DNA of 53,360 nucleotides, from the NCBI GenBank assembly GCA_945898055.1, contig CAMDGV010000030.1:1-53360 (forward strand), given 5' to 3'. Shown in pieces: positions 9,643-17,999 of the stretch; within the stretch, counting starts at the first letter, position 1, and each line of letters begins with the position of its first letter. The stretch comes from Akkermansia muciniphila. Its GTDB lineage: Bacteria; Verrucomicrobiota; Verrucomicrobiia; Limisphaerales; UBA9464. The translations under genes and the position numbers were made by a program. The notes under the pieces were generated by a model, which saw nothing but the letters and a program-made list of their open reading frames with translations, made no database searches and was not told the DNA's origin.

Positions 9643-9718
9643 ATTTACACCCTAAACTGCAAGCGGTCGTCGCAAGATAGACTGTGAAATTCTGAAGAAC
9701 ACGTATCCAATTGGGGCT

Positions 9719-10372
9719 GTGAAAACGCTCTTTATCGCGACTGGCAATGCCCATAAAATTGAGGAAATCTGCGATATGCTTCAAGAAACGGTGCGGTTGC
9801 TTTCCCAAAGAGACACTTCAGTCCGTTTTGAGATAGAAGAAACGGGAGCTACTTTTCAGGAGAATGCTTTGATCAAATCAGCGACATGGGCTGGATATTT
9901 TGCCTCTGACCTTTGCAATATGGGAGTCACGCATGTTCTGGCCGACGATTCAGGTTTAGAAGTCGACTGCTTAAAAGGAGCCCCGGGAGTGCATTCAGCG
10001 CGGTTTGCGTCCATGGATAACCTTCGATCTGGCAATTCAACCGATGCAGAAAATAATGCGAAACTGATCAGATGCCTCGCCGAACAGCCTCAGACTCGTT
10101 GGACGGCTCGCTTCCGCTGTATCCTCGCCTTAACCCCGGTTCTACCTCAGGAATCAATCGCGACCATGGCTGCTGCCACCGAATTCTTTGATGGAATCTG
10201 CGAAGGCCAAATCCGGATTAAGGCGGGTGGTACGGATGGATTCGGCTATGATCCACTCTTTATTCCTGAGGGGTATGAGCAGACCTTTGCGGAATTGGGG
10301 CGAGAGGTTAAGAACCGCATCAGTCATCGCGCCCGCGCTTTAAATCAATTATCAGCACGTTTGAAGGATTAA
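9719..10372 (+). CDS. rdgB: Non-canonical purine NTP pyrophosphatase (RdgB/HAM1 family)
   Basis: Removes ITP, dITP and XTP from the nucleotide pool. 217 residues with a GTG start. Motifs: IATGNAHKIEEI at the N-terminus (substrate-binding T/SxNxxK), VLADDSGLEVDCLKGAPGVH (catalytic Asp), GTDGFGYDPLFIP, and KNRISHRARAL at the C-terminus. It is slightly longer than the usual 190-200 because of a short extension after the first strand (residues about 25-40). It is divergent from the phosphohexomutase, with 76 bases between them. Confidence 0.95.
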   Translation: MKTLFIATGNAHKIEEICDMLQETVRLLSQRDTSVRFEIEETGATFQENALIKSATWAGYFASDLCNMGVTHVLADDSGLEVDCLKGAPGVHSARFASMDNLRSGNSTDAENNAKLIRCLAEQPQTRWTARFRCILALTPVLPQESIATMAAATEFFDGICEGQIRIKAGGTDGFGYDPLFIPEGYEQTFAELGREVKNRISHRARALNQLSARLKD

Positions 10373-10422
10373 CAGCTGCCTGTTAAAGTGCCTTTCGAAA
10401 GCCGAACGATCACCTTCACCCG

Positions 10423-12090
10423 ATGCCTGCACTCATTTCCTGGACCAAGACGTCAGCGATCCGCATCGGATGGCTCCTAATGATGGGTGTCCTCTTAGTT
10501 TTTGGGCTCCGCAAAATTACTTTCGCACCAGATCTCAAGAGTGCCTTGCGTTGGATGGACTTATCTTTTACCGCCGATCAGATTCGTCAAATGGAGGGTG
10601 AGGCACAGCGTCAAAAGGCCCGTCTGCAGTCGGCGCGTGAGAAATCGGTGGATCTACTGCGACCGCAGACCTTGGTTTTTCGGCCTTGGCACGATTCGGT
10701 TCCTAGCGCTATTCCAGACGGATTCAAGTGGCAGCCAGTTCAAGCCCTGAAACGTCCCCTCGTCGAATCAGATCTAGAATGGCTCAGTGTGGCCGATCTC
10801 GCCGCTTTTTTAAAGGGGCGTCTTATTTCTTCTGAGGCATTAACCCGCTTGGCCTTGGCACGATTGGGTCGCTTCGATGCGCGGTTACACTGTGTGGTGA
10901 CTCGCTTGGACGAGCGAGCGCTTGCGAGTGCTCGAAAGGCCGATGAAGAAATCCGCGCTGGCAAGTGGCGAGGGCCGCTTCATGGCATTCCTTATGGGGT
11001 CAAAGATATCCTTGATGTCCGCGGCTACCCAAGCACTTGGGGGGTGGCCCTTCGATCCAATACAATCGCAACAGAAAATGCGACCGTGGTTCGTCGTCTG
11101 GATGACGCAGGTGCCGTATTAGTGGCGAAACTAAGTCTCGGAGAATTGGCGATGGGAGACATCTGGTTCGGCGGTAAAACCCGTAACCCGTGGTCTACCA
11201 ATGAAGGTTCCAGTGGGTCTTCAGCCGGTTCAGCTGCAAGTGTCGCCGCCGGCTTGCTGCCCTTTGCCATTGGCTCAGAAACCCTCGGATCCATTGTGTC
11301 ACCGTCGACGGTTTGTGGGGTGACTGGACTCCGACCCACCTTTGGACGTATCCCGCGGACCGGTGCGATGATGTTGTGTCCATCGCTCGACAAACTGGGG
11401 ATTCTCGCTCGCTCGGCGGAAGATTGCGCGCTGGTTTTTCAGGTGATCCGTGGGCCGGATGGGCAAGATCCTTCCACGGTAGGCGCGGGCTTTGAGTGGG
11501 ATAATCGGACTGGAATTTCCAAACTGAAGATCGGGATTTTGTTGGAAGATCTGCAAAAAGATCTCGCCGGCAGGTCCAACCACCTCTCCACGATAAACTG
11601 GATGAAGGCAACGGGAGCCAACCTCACGGAGGTACGGCTCCCGAATTATCCGCCCGAGGGTTTAACCCTGATTTTGATGGCCGAAGCCTCCGCTAGTTTT
11701 GAGGCATGGGTCCGAGATGGACGGACGGAGAGCTTGGTCCAACAGGACAAGGAAAGCTGGCCGAATCAGTTTCGGGTGGCACGGCTTATTCCTGCGGTCG
11801 ACTATTTGGAAGCCAATCGTGGACGCGGCGAATTAGCAGAGGCTATGGAGCGATTACTCATCAACTACGACGCGGTGTTAGCCCCGGCTTGGGTCGGGCA
11901 AACATTGCTCTTTTCAAACTTTAGCGGGCATCCCTGCGTGGTGTTTCCCAATGGCCCGAAAAAGGGAAGTGAACCCGCGACAGTCTGCCTCATCGGACGC
12001 TGGTTTGGGGAATCATCGCTGCTCCATATCGTTCGCACGTATCAATCGGAAACTCGCTGGCACCTCTCACGTCCACCCGGTTTTGAGTGA
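10423..12090 (+). CDS. Membrane-anchored amidase (amidase-signature family)
   Basis: Hydrolase of the GatA/amidase-signature family, 555 residues. An N-terminal hydrophobic segment (IGWLLMMGVLLVFGL) is followed by a linker of about 100 residues, so it is probably anchored to or exported across the inner membrane. The Ser-Ser-Lys catalytic triad is visible: Lys in HGIPYGVKDILDV, and the Gly/Ser-rich loop GSSGSSAGSAASVAAG followed by SETLGSIVSPSTVCGVTGLR carrying both serines. The extracytoplasmic position and lack of gatB or gatC nearby argue against the glutamyl-tRNA amidotransferase subunit. The substrate is unknown. It starts 50 bases after rdgB. Confidence 0.9.
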   Translation: MPALISWTKTSAIRIGWLLMMGVLLVFGLRKITFAPDLKSALRWMDLSFTADQIRQMEGEAQRQKARLQSAREKSVDLLRPQTLVFRPWHDSVPSAIPDGFKWQPVQALKRPLVESDLEWLSVADLAAFLKGRLISSEALTRLALARLGRFDARLHCVVTRLDERALASARKADEEIRAGKWRGPLHGIPYGVKDILDVRGYPSTWGVALRSNTIATENATVVRRLDDAGAVLVAKLSLGELAMGDIWFGGKTRNPWSTNEGSSGSSAGSAASVAAGLLPFAIGSETLGSIVSPSTVCGVTGLRPTFGRIPRTGAMMLCPSLDKLGILARSAEDCALVFQVIRGPDGQDPSTVGAGFEWDNRTGISKLKIGILLEDLQKDLAGRSNHLSTINWMKATGANLTEVRLPNYPPEGLTLILMAEASASFEAWVRDGRTESLVQQDKESWPNQFRVARLIPAVDYLEANRGRGELAEAMERLLINYDAVLAPAWVGQTLLFSNFSGHPCVVFPNGPKKGSEPATVCLIGRWFGESSLLHIVRTYQSETRWHLSRPPGFE

Positions 12091-12215
12091 GTTTTTTCGG
12101 ATCAGACCGAGACCTGAAACTCGGCTGATAAAATAAGCCGTCACCGGTTCTTTACAGAATAGATACCTTCTTCTCAAGGAAACGTCATCCGCCTGTCTTA
12201 TTTGAGTAGTTAAGG

Positions 12216-12914
12216 TTGGAGGTGACCTGTACATCGAATTTAAGACGACTTAATGGGCGATTCTTCACGCTGGTTTTCTTCCTGAGTCTGTGGCCGAGCC
12301 AAGCCGTTGAAAATAAACCGGCTCGGCACCCTGTCGAAACGAGCGATCCCAGACTCTCGAAGTCCATCGCGAGGAATAATTCAGCGGAGCATCCTGTCGA
12401 AACGCTCAAGTCTTTGGTGCAGAAGTTGCCGCCAGCACCGGAAGGCGTTTCTAACCTCTTTTTTGATGACTTCTTTAAATCACCCGTAGGCCGACTTGGT
12501 CTGGAGATCAATCCTAAGCTGACCGAACTCAATGGAACTCGTGTTCGAGTGCTTGGGTTTATGGTGAAACAAACACGACCAACACCTTGGACCCTCATGC
12601 TGGCTCCAATGCCCCTCATCTGTAACGACGTTGAATTTGGATTAGCCGACGACCTTCCCGCCAGCACCTTGAGGGTCCTCCTTCCAAAATCACATCAACC
12701 GATTACTCCTTTTACCCCAGGCCTTCTATTGCTCACCGGTCGGATCGAAGTAGGCGACCGAGAAGAAGCCGACGGCCGACACTCGCTCGTTCGACTCCAG
12801 TTGGACCCTCTACCGAGTCGAACTTCAATCCAAACCACCGTCGACACAAGCGACTCCGCTCCCGCGAAAGAGGCGGCACCTAAGATTTCTGCGCTGGATT
12901 TAATCCCGCGCTGA
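12216..12914 (+). CDS. Exported hypothetical protein, DUF3299-like
   Basis: 232 residues. The N-terminus is basic then hydrophobic (GRFFTLVFFLSLWPSQAVE), a plausible signal peptide. Residues about 25-70 hold an imperfect 21-residue repeat (each unit contains HPVET). The C-terminal part (LNGTRVRVLGFMVKQTRP, then a LAPMPLICND stretch) resembles DUF3299, a family of small exported proteins of unknown function, but the match is weak. The start is uncertain because no strong ribosome binding site was seen. Confidence 0.6.
   Translation: MEVTCTSNLRRLNGRFFTLVFFLSLWPSQAVENKPARHPVETSDPRLSKSIARNNSAEHPVETLKSLVQKLPPAPEGVSNLFFDDFFKSPVGRLGLEINPKLTELNGTRVRVLGFMVKQTRPTPWTLMLAPMPLICNDVEFGLADDLPASTLRVLLPKSHQPITPFTPGLLLLTGRIEVGDREEADGRHSLVRLQLDPLPSRTSIQTTVDTSDSAPAKEAAPKISALDLIPR
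12313..12408 (+). repeat. Imperfect 63-base direct repeat inside the exported protein gene
   Basis: The core CCTGTCGAAACG occurs at 12330 and 12393, exactly 63 bases (21 codons) apart, and similarity extends upstream of each core (ATAA, GC, GCA). The spacing keeps the reading frame. Confidence 0.55.
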
Positions 12915-12980
12915 GAGGGAAGCACACCCGTGCGATTCCCATCGGCTAACAAATAATAGATAATTCAGAAACCCAAACGT

Positions 12981-14963
12981 ATGAAACCAACCGTGACCCG
13001 CATTTTCTGCGGACTCGCCCTCTCTACAGTTTTGTTGACAACTGGGATTGCCACAGCAGCGCCGAGCGTCTCTCGACTCACCCCGCCGAGTGCTTTGTTT
13101 ACCTTCGGCGACGCCACACCTCCGATCATTGCTCGCTTCTTTGCAGGCCAACGATTTGACCTCGCTGCGACCTTGAGTCCTGACGCTAATGCAACCATCA
13201 CTTCGGCAGTCTTCAAGGTAGACAACATCCCAGTTAGCGACTCATCCATCAGCTATACCGTGGCCGATAAGGTAGCGATCACCAACAGCGTTCAGGCCGT
13301 ATTTCGTGCCTATTCTACGGCGACGCCTGGTATTCATAGCTTCTCCGTGGTTGGAGTTCAATCTGACGGACAATCCGTTACCGCCACTGGAAACTTTGAA
13401 GTTGTCGCTGCCCAACAGTTGGGACGGCGAGCCAAGAATATCATCTACCTCATCGGCGACGGCTTTGGAATCGCTCATCGCACCGCCGCCCGGATCATGT
13501 CGCAAGGGGTTCAACTCGGAAAAGCGAACGCCCAAATGGCGGTCGACGCCATGCCGTACACCGCCATTGTCCAGACCCATTCCCTAAATTCTATCGTCAC
13601 CGATTCTGCCCCAGGTGCGGCCTGCTACGCTACGGGTAACAAGTCTAACAACAACGAGGAAGGGGTATTTCCTGACGACACACTTTCCTTCTTCGACAAT
13701 CCCCGCGTCGAATACATGGGATCCTATCTTCTTCGTACCGCTGGCAAAACTCTTGGAATTGTTACCACCGCGGATGTGTTCGACGCCACCCCCGCTGCCT
13801 TTGCAGTTCACACTTCTAATCGCGGTGCCGGCACGGGAATTTGTGACCAATTCCTCGACGAAGGCGTCACTAACCGCGGTCTCCGTGTCCTTTTAGGTGG
13901 CGGTCGTAAGTGGTTTCTCGGTGCCGGCACAAACGGCTCCGCCCGAGTTTCTTCGTCCGACTATGTGCTACCCGCTGACCTTGCCACTCGCTGGGGAGTC
14001 AATGCCGGTTCCATTGATCCAGCTCGCGACCTCGTCGGTGACTTCCAAAAAGCCGGTTTTAATTACGTGGCGAACGGGACCGAATTGGGCGCTGTTAGCC
14101 CGGCCAGCACTCGTTTGCTGGGACTGTTCTCCTTCTCCAACATGAATGTTGCCAAGGACAAAATCGACAAACGTCGAGGTGCTTCCACTGTGGTTGATGA
14201 TTTCGGTTTCCCTGATCAACCCATGCTGAACGAGATGACCTCAAAGGCCCTCCAGGTTCTCTCCAAAAACCTCAATGGATTCTGCCTTATGGTCGAAGCC
14301 GCCTCAATTGATAAGCAGGCCCACAATATGGACACTGAACGCTGGATCCTTGATACCATTGAATTCGATAAGACAATTGCTGCGGTCCGTGCGTTCGGTG
14401 CCGCCAACCCAGATACACTGGTCGTGGTCTGCGCCGACCACGAATGTGCCGGGGTCAATATTATCGGAGCCTCCACGGTATCTAATGCACGTCTGACCGA
14501 AATCGCCGCCTCCGGGGTCGGCCTCGGAACGGCCACCAACAGTTTACGGGACAGCGTTGTCGGCGTCTATGAGGCCGCCTCTTTTCCCGTCTACACCATC
14601 GCAGCAGATGGCTACCCGGTGACCACTGATCCGGACAAGAAAATGCTTATTGGTTACGCTGGTAACTCGGACCGTTATGAGGACTGGTTAACCAACCCGT
14701 TCCCCCTTCAGGACAGCCAACAGCCCTTTTCTAAAGTAGCTCCGTTGAGCACCTATCCGGCGAACTCGAGTAAGCGAGACGTCCTCGGCAATCTTCTAAT
14801 TACCGGCCAAGTTCCGGGCACCTCGGCAGTGCATACGGCATCCGATATTCCTCTTTATGCTGAAGGACGTGGCGCGAGCCTCTTCCATGGCACAATGGAC
14901 AACACCGATGTGTATTTCAATGTCATGCAAGCCTTGATTGGGGGCGTCCCTGTTGCCAAGTAA
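12981..14963 (+). CDS. Secreted alkaline phosphatase family protein
   Basis: Predicted periplasmic or secreted phosphomonoesterase, 660 residues. Signal peptide at 1-27 (ending ATAAP), then a beta-rich N-terminal domain of about 120 residues that is not part of standard alkaline phosphatase. The catalytic domain begins near residue 150 with NIIYLIGDGFGIAH (metal-binding Asp), then the nucleophile loop TDSAPGAACYATGNKS, later MVEAASIDKQAHNMD and CADHECAGVN (metal-binding Asp-His). This is the PF00245-type fold. The extra N-terminal domain may bind a polymer or the cell surface. PhoU in the window is far away. Confidence 0.92.
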   Translation: MKPTVTRIFCGLALSTVLLTTGIATAAPSVSRLTPPSALFTFGDATPPIIARFFAGQRFDLAATLSPDANATITSAVFKVDNIPVSDSSISYTVADKVAITNSVQAVFRAYSTATPGIHSFSVVGVQSDGQSVTATGNFEVVAAQQLGRRAKNIIYLIGDGFGIAHRTAARIMSQGVQLGKANAQMAVDAMPYTAIVQTHSLNSIVTDSAPGAACYATGNKSNNNEEGVFPDDTLSFFDNPRVEYMGSYLLRTAGKTLGIVTTADVFDATPAAFAVHTSNRGAGTGICDQFLDEGVTNRGLRVLLGGGRKWFLGAGTNGSARVSSSDYVLPADLATRWGVNAGSIDPARDLVGDFQKAGFNYVANGTELGAVSPASTRLLGLFSFSNMNVAKDKIDKRRGASTVVDDFGFPDQPMLNEMTSKALQVLSKNLNGFCLMVEAASIDKQAHNMDTERWILDTIEFDKTIAAVRAFGAANPDTLVVVCADHECAGVNIIGASTVSNARLTEIAASGVGLGTATNSLRDSVVGVYEAASFPVYTIAADGYPVTTDPDKKMLIGYAGNSDRYEDWLTNPFPLQDSQQPFSKVAPLSTYPANSSKRDVLGNLLITGQVPGTSAVHTASDIPLYAEGRGASLFHGTMDNTDVYFNVMQALIGGVPVAK

Positions 14964-15042
14964 GTCTTGCTGGTTTTCGAGAGAAGTCGTTGGAGAGATT
15001 CAGAGACTTTCCAACCCTTCCTCGAAATCAAAAAATCAATTT

Positions 15043-15705
15043 ATGACCTCAATACTTCGCTCCAGTTTACTCTTTGGACTGATCACCACCTCGGTCGCCG
15101 AGGCCCAATCGTATGTCATTAACTTCGATTCCCTTCGCTCTGGAAATGAAGCTAATCTCGCAGCGCCCTCTGGTGTTCGCTTCTCCGAGGGAACGTTCTC
15201 ACCGAACCTCGATTCCAATGGCGATGCCATATTAAACTCCAACCGCTGGCGCACGGCTGACCTCGCTCAATCCATTCTGGTGAGTAACCCTGCCGACTAT
15301 GGACGCGGACTCGCACCCTCCGGAGCCCTGGCTCTGGACTCTGTCTTTCAACCGACACTACTCCGTTTCAGTTCGCCGCAAGATCTCCAGACATTCTCCA
15401 TCACCTTGGACAGAGATCCCCTCGGCGAAAGCGTCTCAACGATCAATTTCTACTCGGTCGGAATTGATTCCAATTCGCTGCTTGGCTCGATTTCAGTCAA
15501 CCAAACAAGCCCAGGATTTATCGGCTCTCTTAGTTCCCCGCTGAAAGGCGTCGATATGATTGTCCTGCCGTCGGGTGCACTTTACGACAACATTTCTTTT
15601 TCCGGATCTGCAGTTCCGGAACCCGCTGAAAGTGCGTTAGCCGCACTCGGCCTCTGTTCATGGGGCCTCTGGGCGTTTGTTCGCCGTCGCTTGAGCAATC
15701 AATAA
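15043..15705 (+). CDS. PEP-CTERM surface-sorting protein
   Basis: 220-residue exported protein. Signal peptide MTSILRSSLLFGLITTSVAEAQ, a beta-rich body of unknown fold, and a C-terminal sorting signal: VPEPAE, a hydrophobic helix with Trp, then RRRLSNQ. This matches the PEP-CTERM signal processed by an exosortase in Gram-negative exopolysaccharide producers. The ATG at 15043 is chosen because it gives a proper signal peptide; the open frame extends to 14938 inside the end of the phosphatase gene. No exosortase gene is in the window. It is followed by a good terminator. Confidence 0.85.
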   Translation: MTSILRSSLLFGLITTSVAEAQSYVINFDSLRSGNEANLAAPSGVRFSEGTFSPNLDSNGDAILNSNRWRTADLAQSILVSNPADYGRGLAPSGALALDSVFQPTLLRFSSPQDLQTFSITLDRDPLGESVSTINFYSVGIDSNSLLGSISVNQTSPGFIGSLSSPLKGVDMIVLPSGALYDNISFSGSAVPEPAESALAALGLCSWGLWAFVRRRLSNQ

Positions 15706-15734
15706 GATTGTATCGACACTAATCGCCTAACCAT

Positions 15735-15770
15735 CACCCTCCAATGACCTGGTCAATGGGGGGTGTTTTT
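15735..15770 (+). terminator. Rho-independent terminator after the PEP-CTERM gene
   Basis: A 14-base stem (15735-15748 with 15752-15765, one G-T pair and one mismatch) and a three-base loop, followed directly by five T residues at 15766-15770. Confidence 0.85.
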
Positions 15771-15861
15771 CTGTCTCGACACGCTACCGCAGTGCCCACA
15801 CGTTTGACCCGTTCTTCTCAAATGGATCATCTCTCACTTGACTTTAGATTTATTCGACTTT

Positions 15862-15892
15862 TTTGTTGATATTAACCCGCTATATAATTTTA
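15862..15892 (+). promoter_or_regulatory. Candidate promoter with a -10 box just before the ATG
   Basis: A perfect TATAAT lies at 15883-15888, only four bases before the ATG at 15893. The expected transcript start would fall at or next to the start codon, so the message would be leaderless or nearly so. The -35 region is weak (T-rich). Confidence 0.35.
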
Positions 15893-16231
15893 ATGATTAC
15901 AAAATTTGAATATCACACGGGTGAAATTGTTATCACACAGGGGACGTTTGGTGATGGATTCTACATCCTCAAATCGGGCGCCGTCGATATCATACGGAAC
16001 CAACAGGTCATTGCCACCCTCATAAATCCAGGAAGCATTTTTGGCGAGATAGCCTTTCTCTTGAACGACCAACGAACGGCGTCCGTGGTGGCACGGAGTC
16101 CGTCGGAGATCTTACGTATCAATGGCGAAAGCCTCGAGGACATTACCGCCAAGCATCCGACCATTGTGGCGACCTTGCTCGTCACCTTGGCCAAGCGGCT
16201 TAAAGAAATGACAGAGAAGATGCCCAAATAA
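15893..16231 (+). CDS. Stand-alone cyclic nucleotide-binding domain protein
   Basis: 112-residue protein that is little more than one cNMP-binding beta-barrel. Motifs: HTGEIVITQGTFGDGFYIL, SGAVDII, and the phosphate-binding cassette FGEIAFLLNDQRTASVVA with the conserved Gly-Glu and Arg-Thr-Ala, so nucleotide binding is plausible. No DNA-binding or kinase domain is attached. The C-terminal helix (LLVTLAKRLKEMTEKMP) may pair with a partner. The start is the ATG at 15893; an alternative TTG at 15863 would include the -10 box. No ribosome binding site precedes either. Confidence 0.82.
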   Translation: MITKFEYHTGEIVITQGTFGDGFYILKSGAVDIIRNQQVIATLINPGSIFGEIAFLLNDQRTASVVARSPSEILRINGESLEDITAKHPTIVATLLVTLAKRLKEMTEKMPK

Positions 16232-17050
16232 ACTTCTTCTGCCTAAGCTTCAGGCGATCCGTGTGATAAAAATTTATCGCCCGCATCTCCTCCACAATCG
16301 GTCCTCTTTTGTCGCCACTCATCGTCCAATTTTTCCGCTAGGGCCAAGCTCTTCTCAACAGTACGAAGCGAGTGAAGATCGGATATTTAATCGGAATTTA
16401 ATGAAATAAATCAAAGTTCTCTGCAAATTTTCTGCAGGTTCATCGGTAGCCTGCCTCGAGATTGGTGAGTCTAACGCGGCTGTTTTACCGGACCGTTTTA
16501 TGAACCGTCCAATGATTGAAAGAGGCCGAAAGTGAACCCATCGCGCAAGGCCTAATTCGCTCTCATCGCAAATCGCGGTCATGGAGCCACCGTTGCCAGT
16601 TCTCAGTGCAAATTGGTGGAAATTAGCTTTTTTGATGCGGAAAGTAAGAATGGAGATCCTTCGGTAGACGGATGTACGATAAGCCCCCTGTGGCTCCTCC
16701 AGTTTGCGGTAGTGGACACTGAAAATGCGGAGCATTGTGAGGCCAGTAGATACCTGCAAGATGAAATTAATACACCCCATTAATTGGTCAAAAGCTGCAA
16801 TAACAATGATGAGTACCAAAACCATAGTTTGACCAATGACTGCACGGACGGGTATTTTTTTCTTGTTATATTGAAAGTGACTCTAAGCGATTTTAGGTCA
16901 TAGACTATGTTTTAAAACCCATGTGGTTCAGAAATAACAATAGCTGAGATGGTGCTAATAAGAAAAGTGGAAATAATTTCGGCCATGATATTTTCACCTA
17001 TTTATTCAAAAATATAATCTATCGAAAGGTAGCCTACCTCTAGTGGCTTG
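16232..17050. other. Gene-poor stretch
   Basis: More than 800 bases with no supported gene. A 156-codon minus frame (16355-16825) has an odd composition and no family signature. Its right half (about 16850-17030) is distinctly A+T-rich. It precedes a broken pseudopilin and may be decayed sequence. Confidence 0.5.
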
Positions 17051-17469
17051 ATGAATTTCTCTCAAACGAAGGGTCGGATTCACCCTCATTGAGTTACTGG
17101 TAGTTATCGCCGACATCGCTCTTCTGGCTGGGATGCTTTTATCGGCATTGGGATGGTAACATCGATCTAATGAAACAGGATCAGTGGCCCGCCGAACGTC
17201 ATCGCAACCGCTGCAATAGTATGTTTGGCGAGGGCCATGCAGACTCTGTCTGGCGGTCCGATGCCGTCAATCCGCCGAGCACCACTTGGAGGGCCCGATG
17301 GAACAATGACGACGATCCTCATTGGGAAATCGCCAATTGGACAGGTGACAACGGTAATTCCAAGGACGAATGCCCCAGTGCCGAACTGACGGCGAATGGG
17401 GATGAATTAACTCATTTGGCTTCCTCTTTTCGTGGGGCGCTGCTTGGATCTAAGGCGTGCGAGATCTGA
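17051..17469 (+). pseudogene. Broken type II/IV pseudopilin (prepilin) gene
   Basis: Relic of a prepilin with an N-terminal methylation signal. The ATG at 17051 opens MNFSQTK, after which one base too many (GGG at about 17071) shifts the frame. In the other frame comes GFTLIELLVVIADIALLAGM and then a stop just before 17160. From 17170 a third piece matches the C-terminal part of these verrucomicrobial proteins: a RHRNRCNSMFGEGHADSVW segment (the H...N..F.DGH-type motif) and WRARWNNDDDPHWEIANWT. The middle of the protein is missing. The C-terminal piece alone could be read as a 99-residue frame but has no role without the N-terminus. It overlaps the VanZ start by 13 bases. Confidence 0.75.
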
Positions 17470-17915
17470 AAAGAGTCCTGAGAGCGTGGTTGCCACTGGC
17501 TCTCTGGATGTTCTCAATCTTCCTCTTCTCGACTGACCTGATGTCCTCCTCGCAGACATCCCCTTTTCTCAACTCTTTGTTCGTCTGGCTTTTACCCACG
17601 GCGTCAGTCGATGAACTTAAACAGCTTCTTTTTGCGACGCGTAAAGGCGCTCATGCTGCCGAGTATGCACTTCTAGCGGTTTTAATTTACCGCGCATTGC
17701 AGCTTTCATCGTCCGAGGATGTGCAAAAGAGGACTTGGGTTTTAACTCTTTTTGCTTGGCTCCTGGCCATCCTCTACGCCGCCTCTGATGAATGGCACCA
17801 ATCGTTTGTTCCAAGTCGCACTGCGGCGCTTGGCGATGTCTTGATTGACTCTACAGGTGCCGCTTTGGGACTTCTTGTGCTTCGTTTCTTCGGAAGAATC
17901 TCAGGTCGCAGGTAG
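17457..17915 (+). CDS. VanZ-family membrane protein
   Basis: 152 residues, GTG start. Four hydrophobic segments (about 9-25, 40-50, 65-80, 95-112 and a C-terminal one) with family landmarks KGAHAAEYALLAVLIYRAL, SDEWHQSFVPSRTAALGDVLID and a C-terminal GAALGLLVL. VanZ-like proteins are small inner-membrane proteins of uncertain function; the name comes from teicoplanin resistance, but most homologues are housekeeping. It sits upstream of comEC on the same strand. Confidence 0.85.
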   Translation: MRDLKRVLRAWLPLALWMFSIFLFSTDLMSSSQTSPFLNSLFVWLLPTASVDELKQLLFATRKGAHAAEYALLAVLIYRALQLSSSEDVQKRTWVLTLFAWLLAILYAASDEWHQSFVPSRTAALGDVLIDSTGAALGLLVLRFFGRISGRR

Positions 17916-17999
17916 GCAATTTCTGCTGGTGGGCGAGTGGCGCCCAGTCCAATCGGTGTTTGGTTTAACTCCCTAGACTGTGTTTCCATTCTCGGTAGA

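Noticed and set aside
10369-10386. TTAACAG...CTGTTAA hairpin over the rdgB stop
   Set aside because: Good seven-base stem but no T run; not enough to call a terminator.
16355-16825. 156-codon minus-strand frame
   Set aside because: Odd composition, no family signature, no good start and no conserved motif; treated as chance in a gene-poor stretch.
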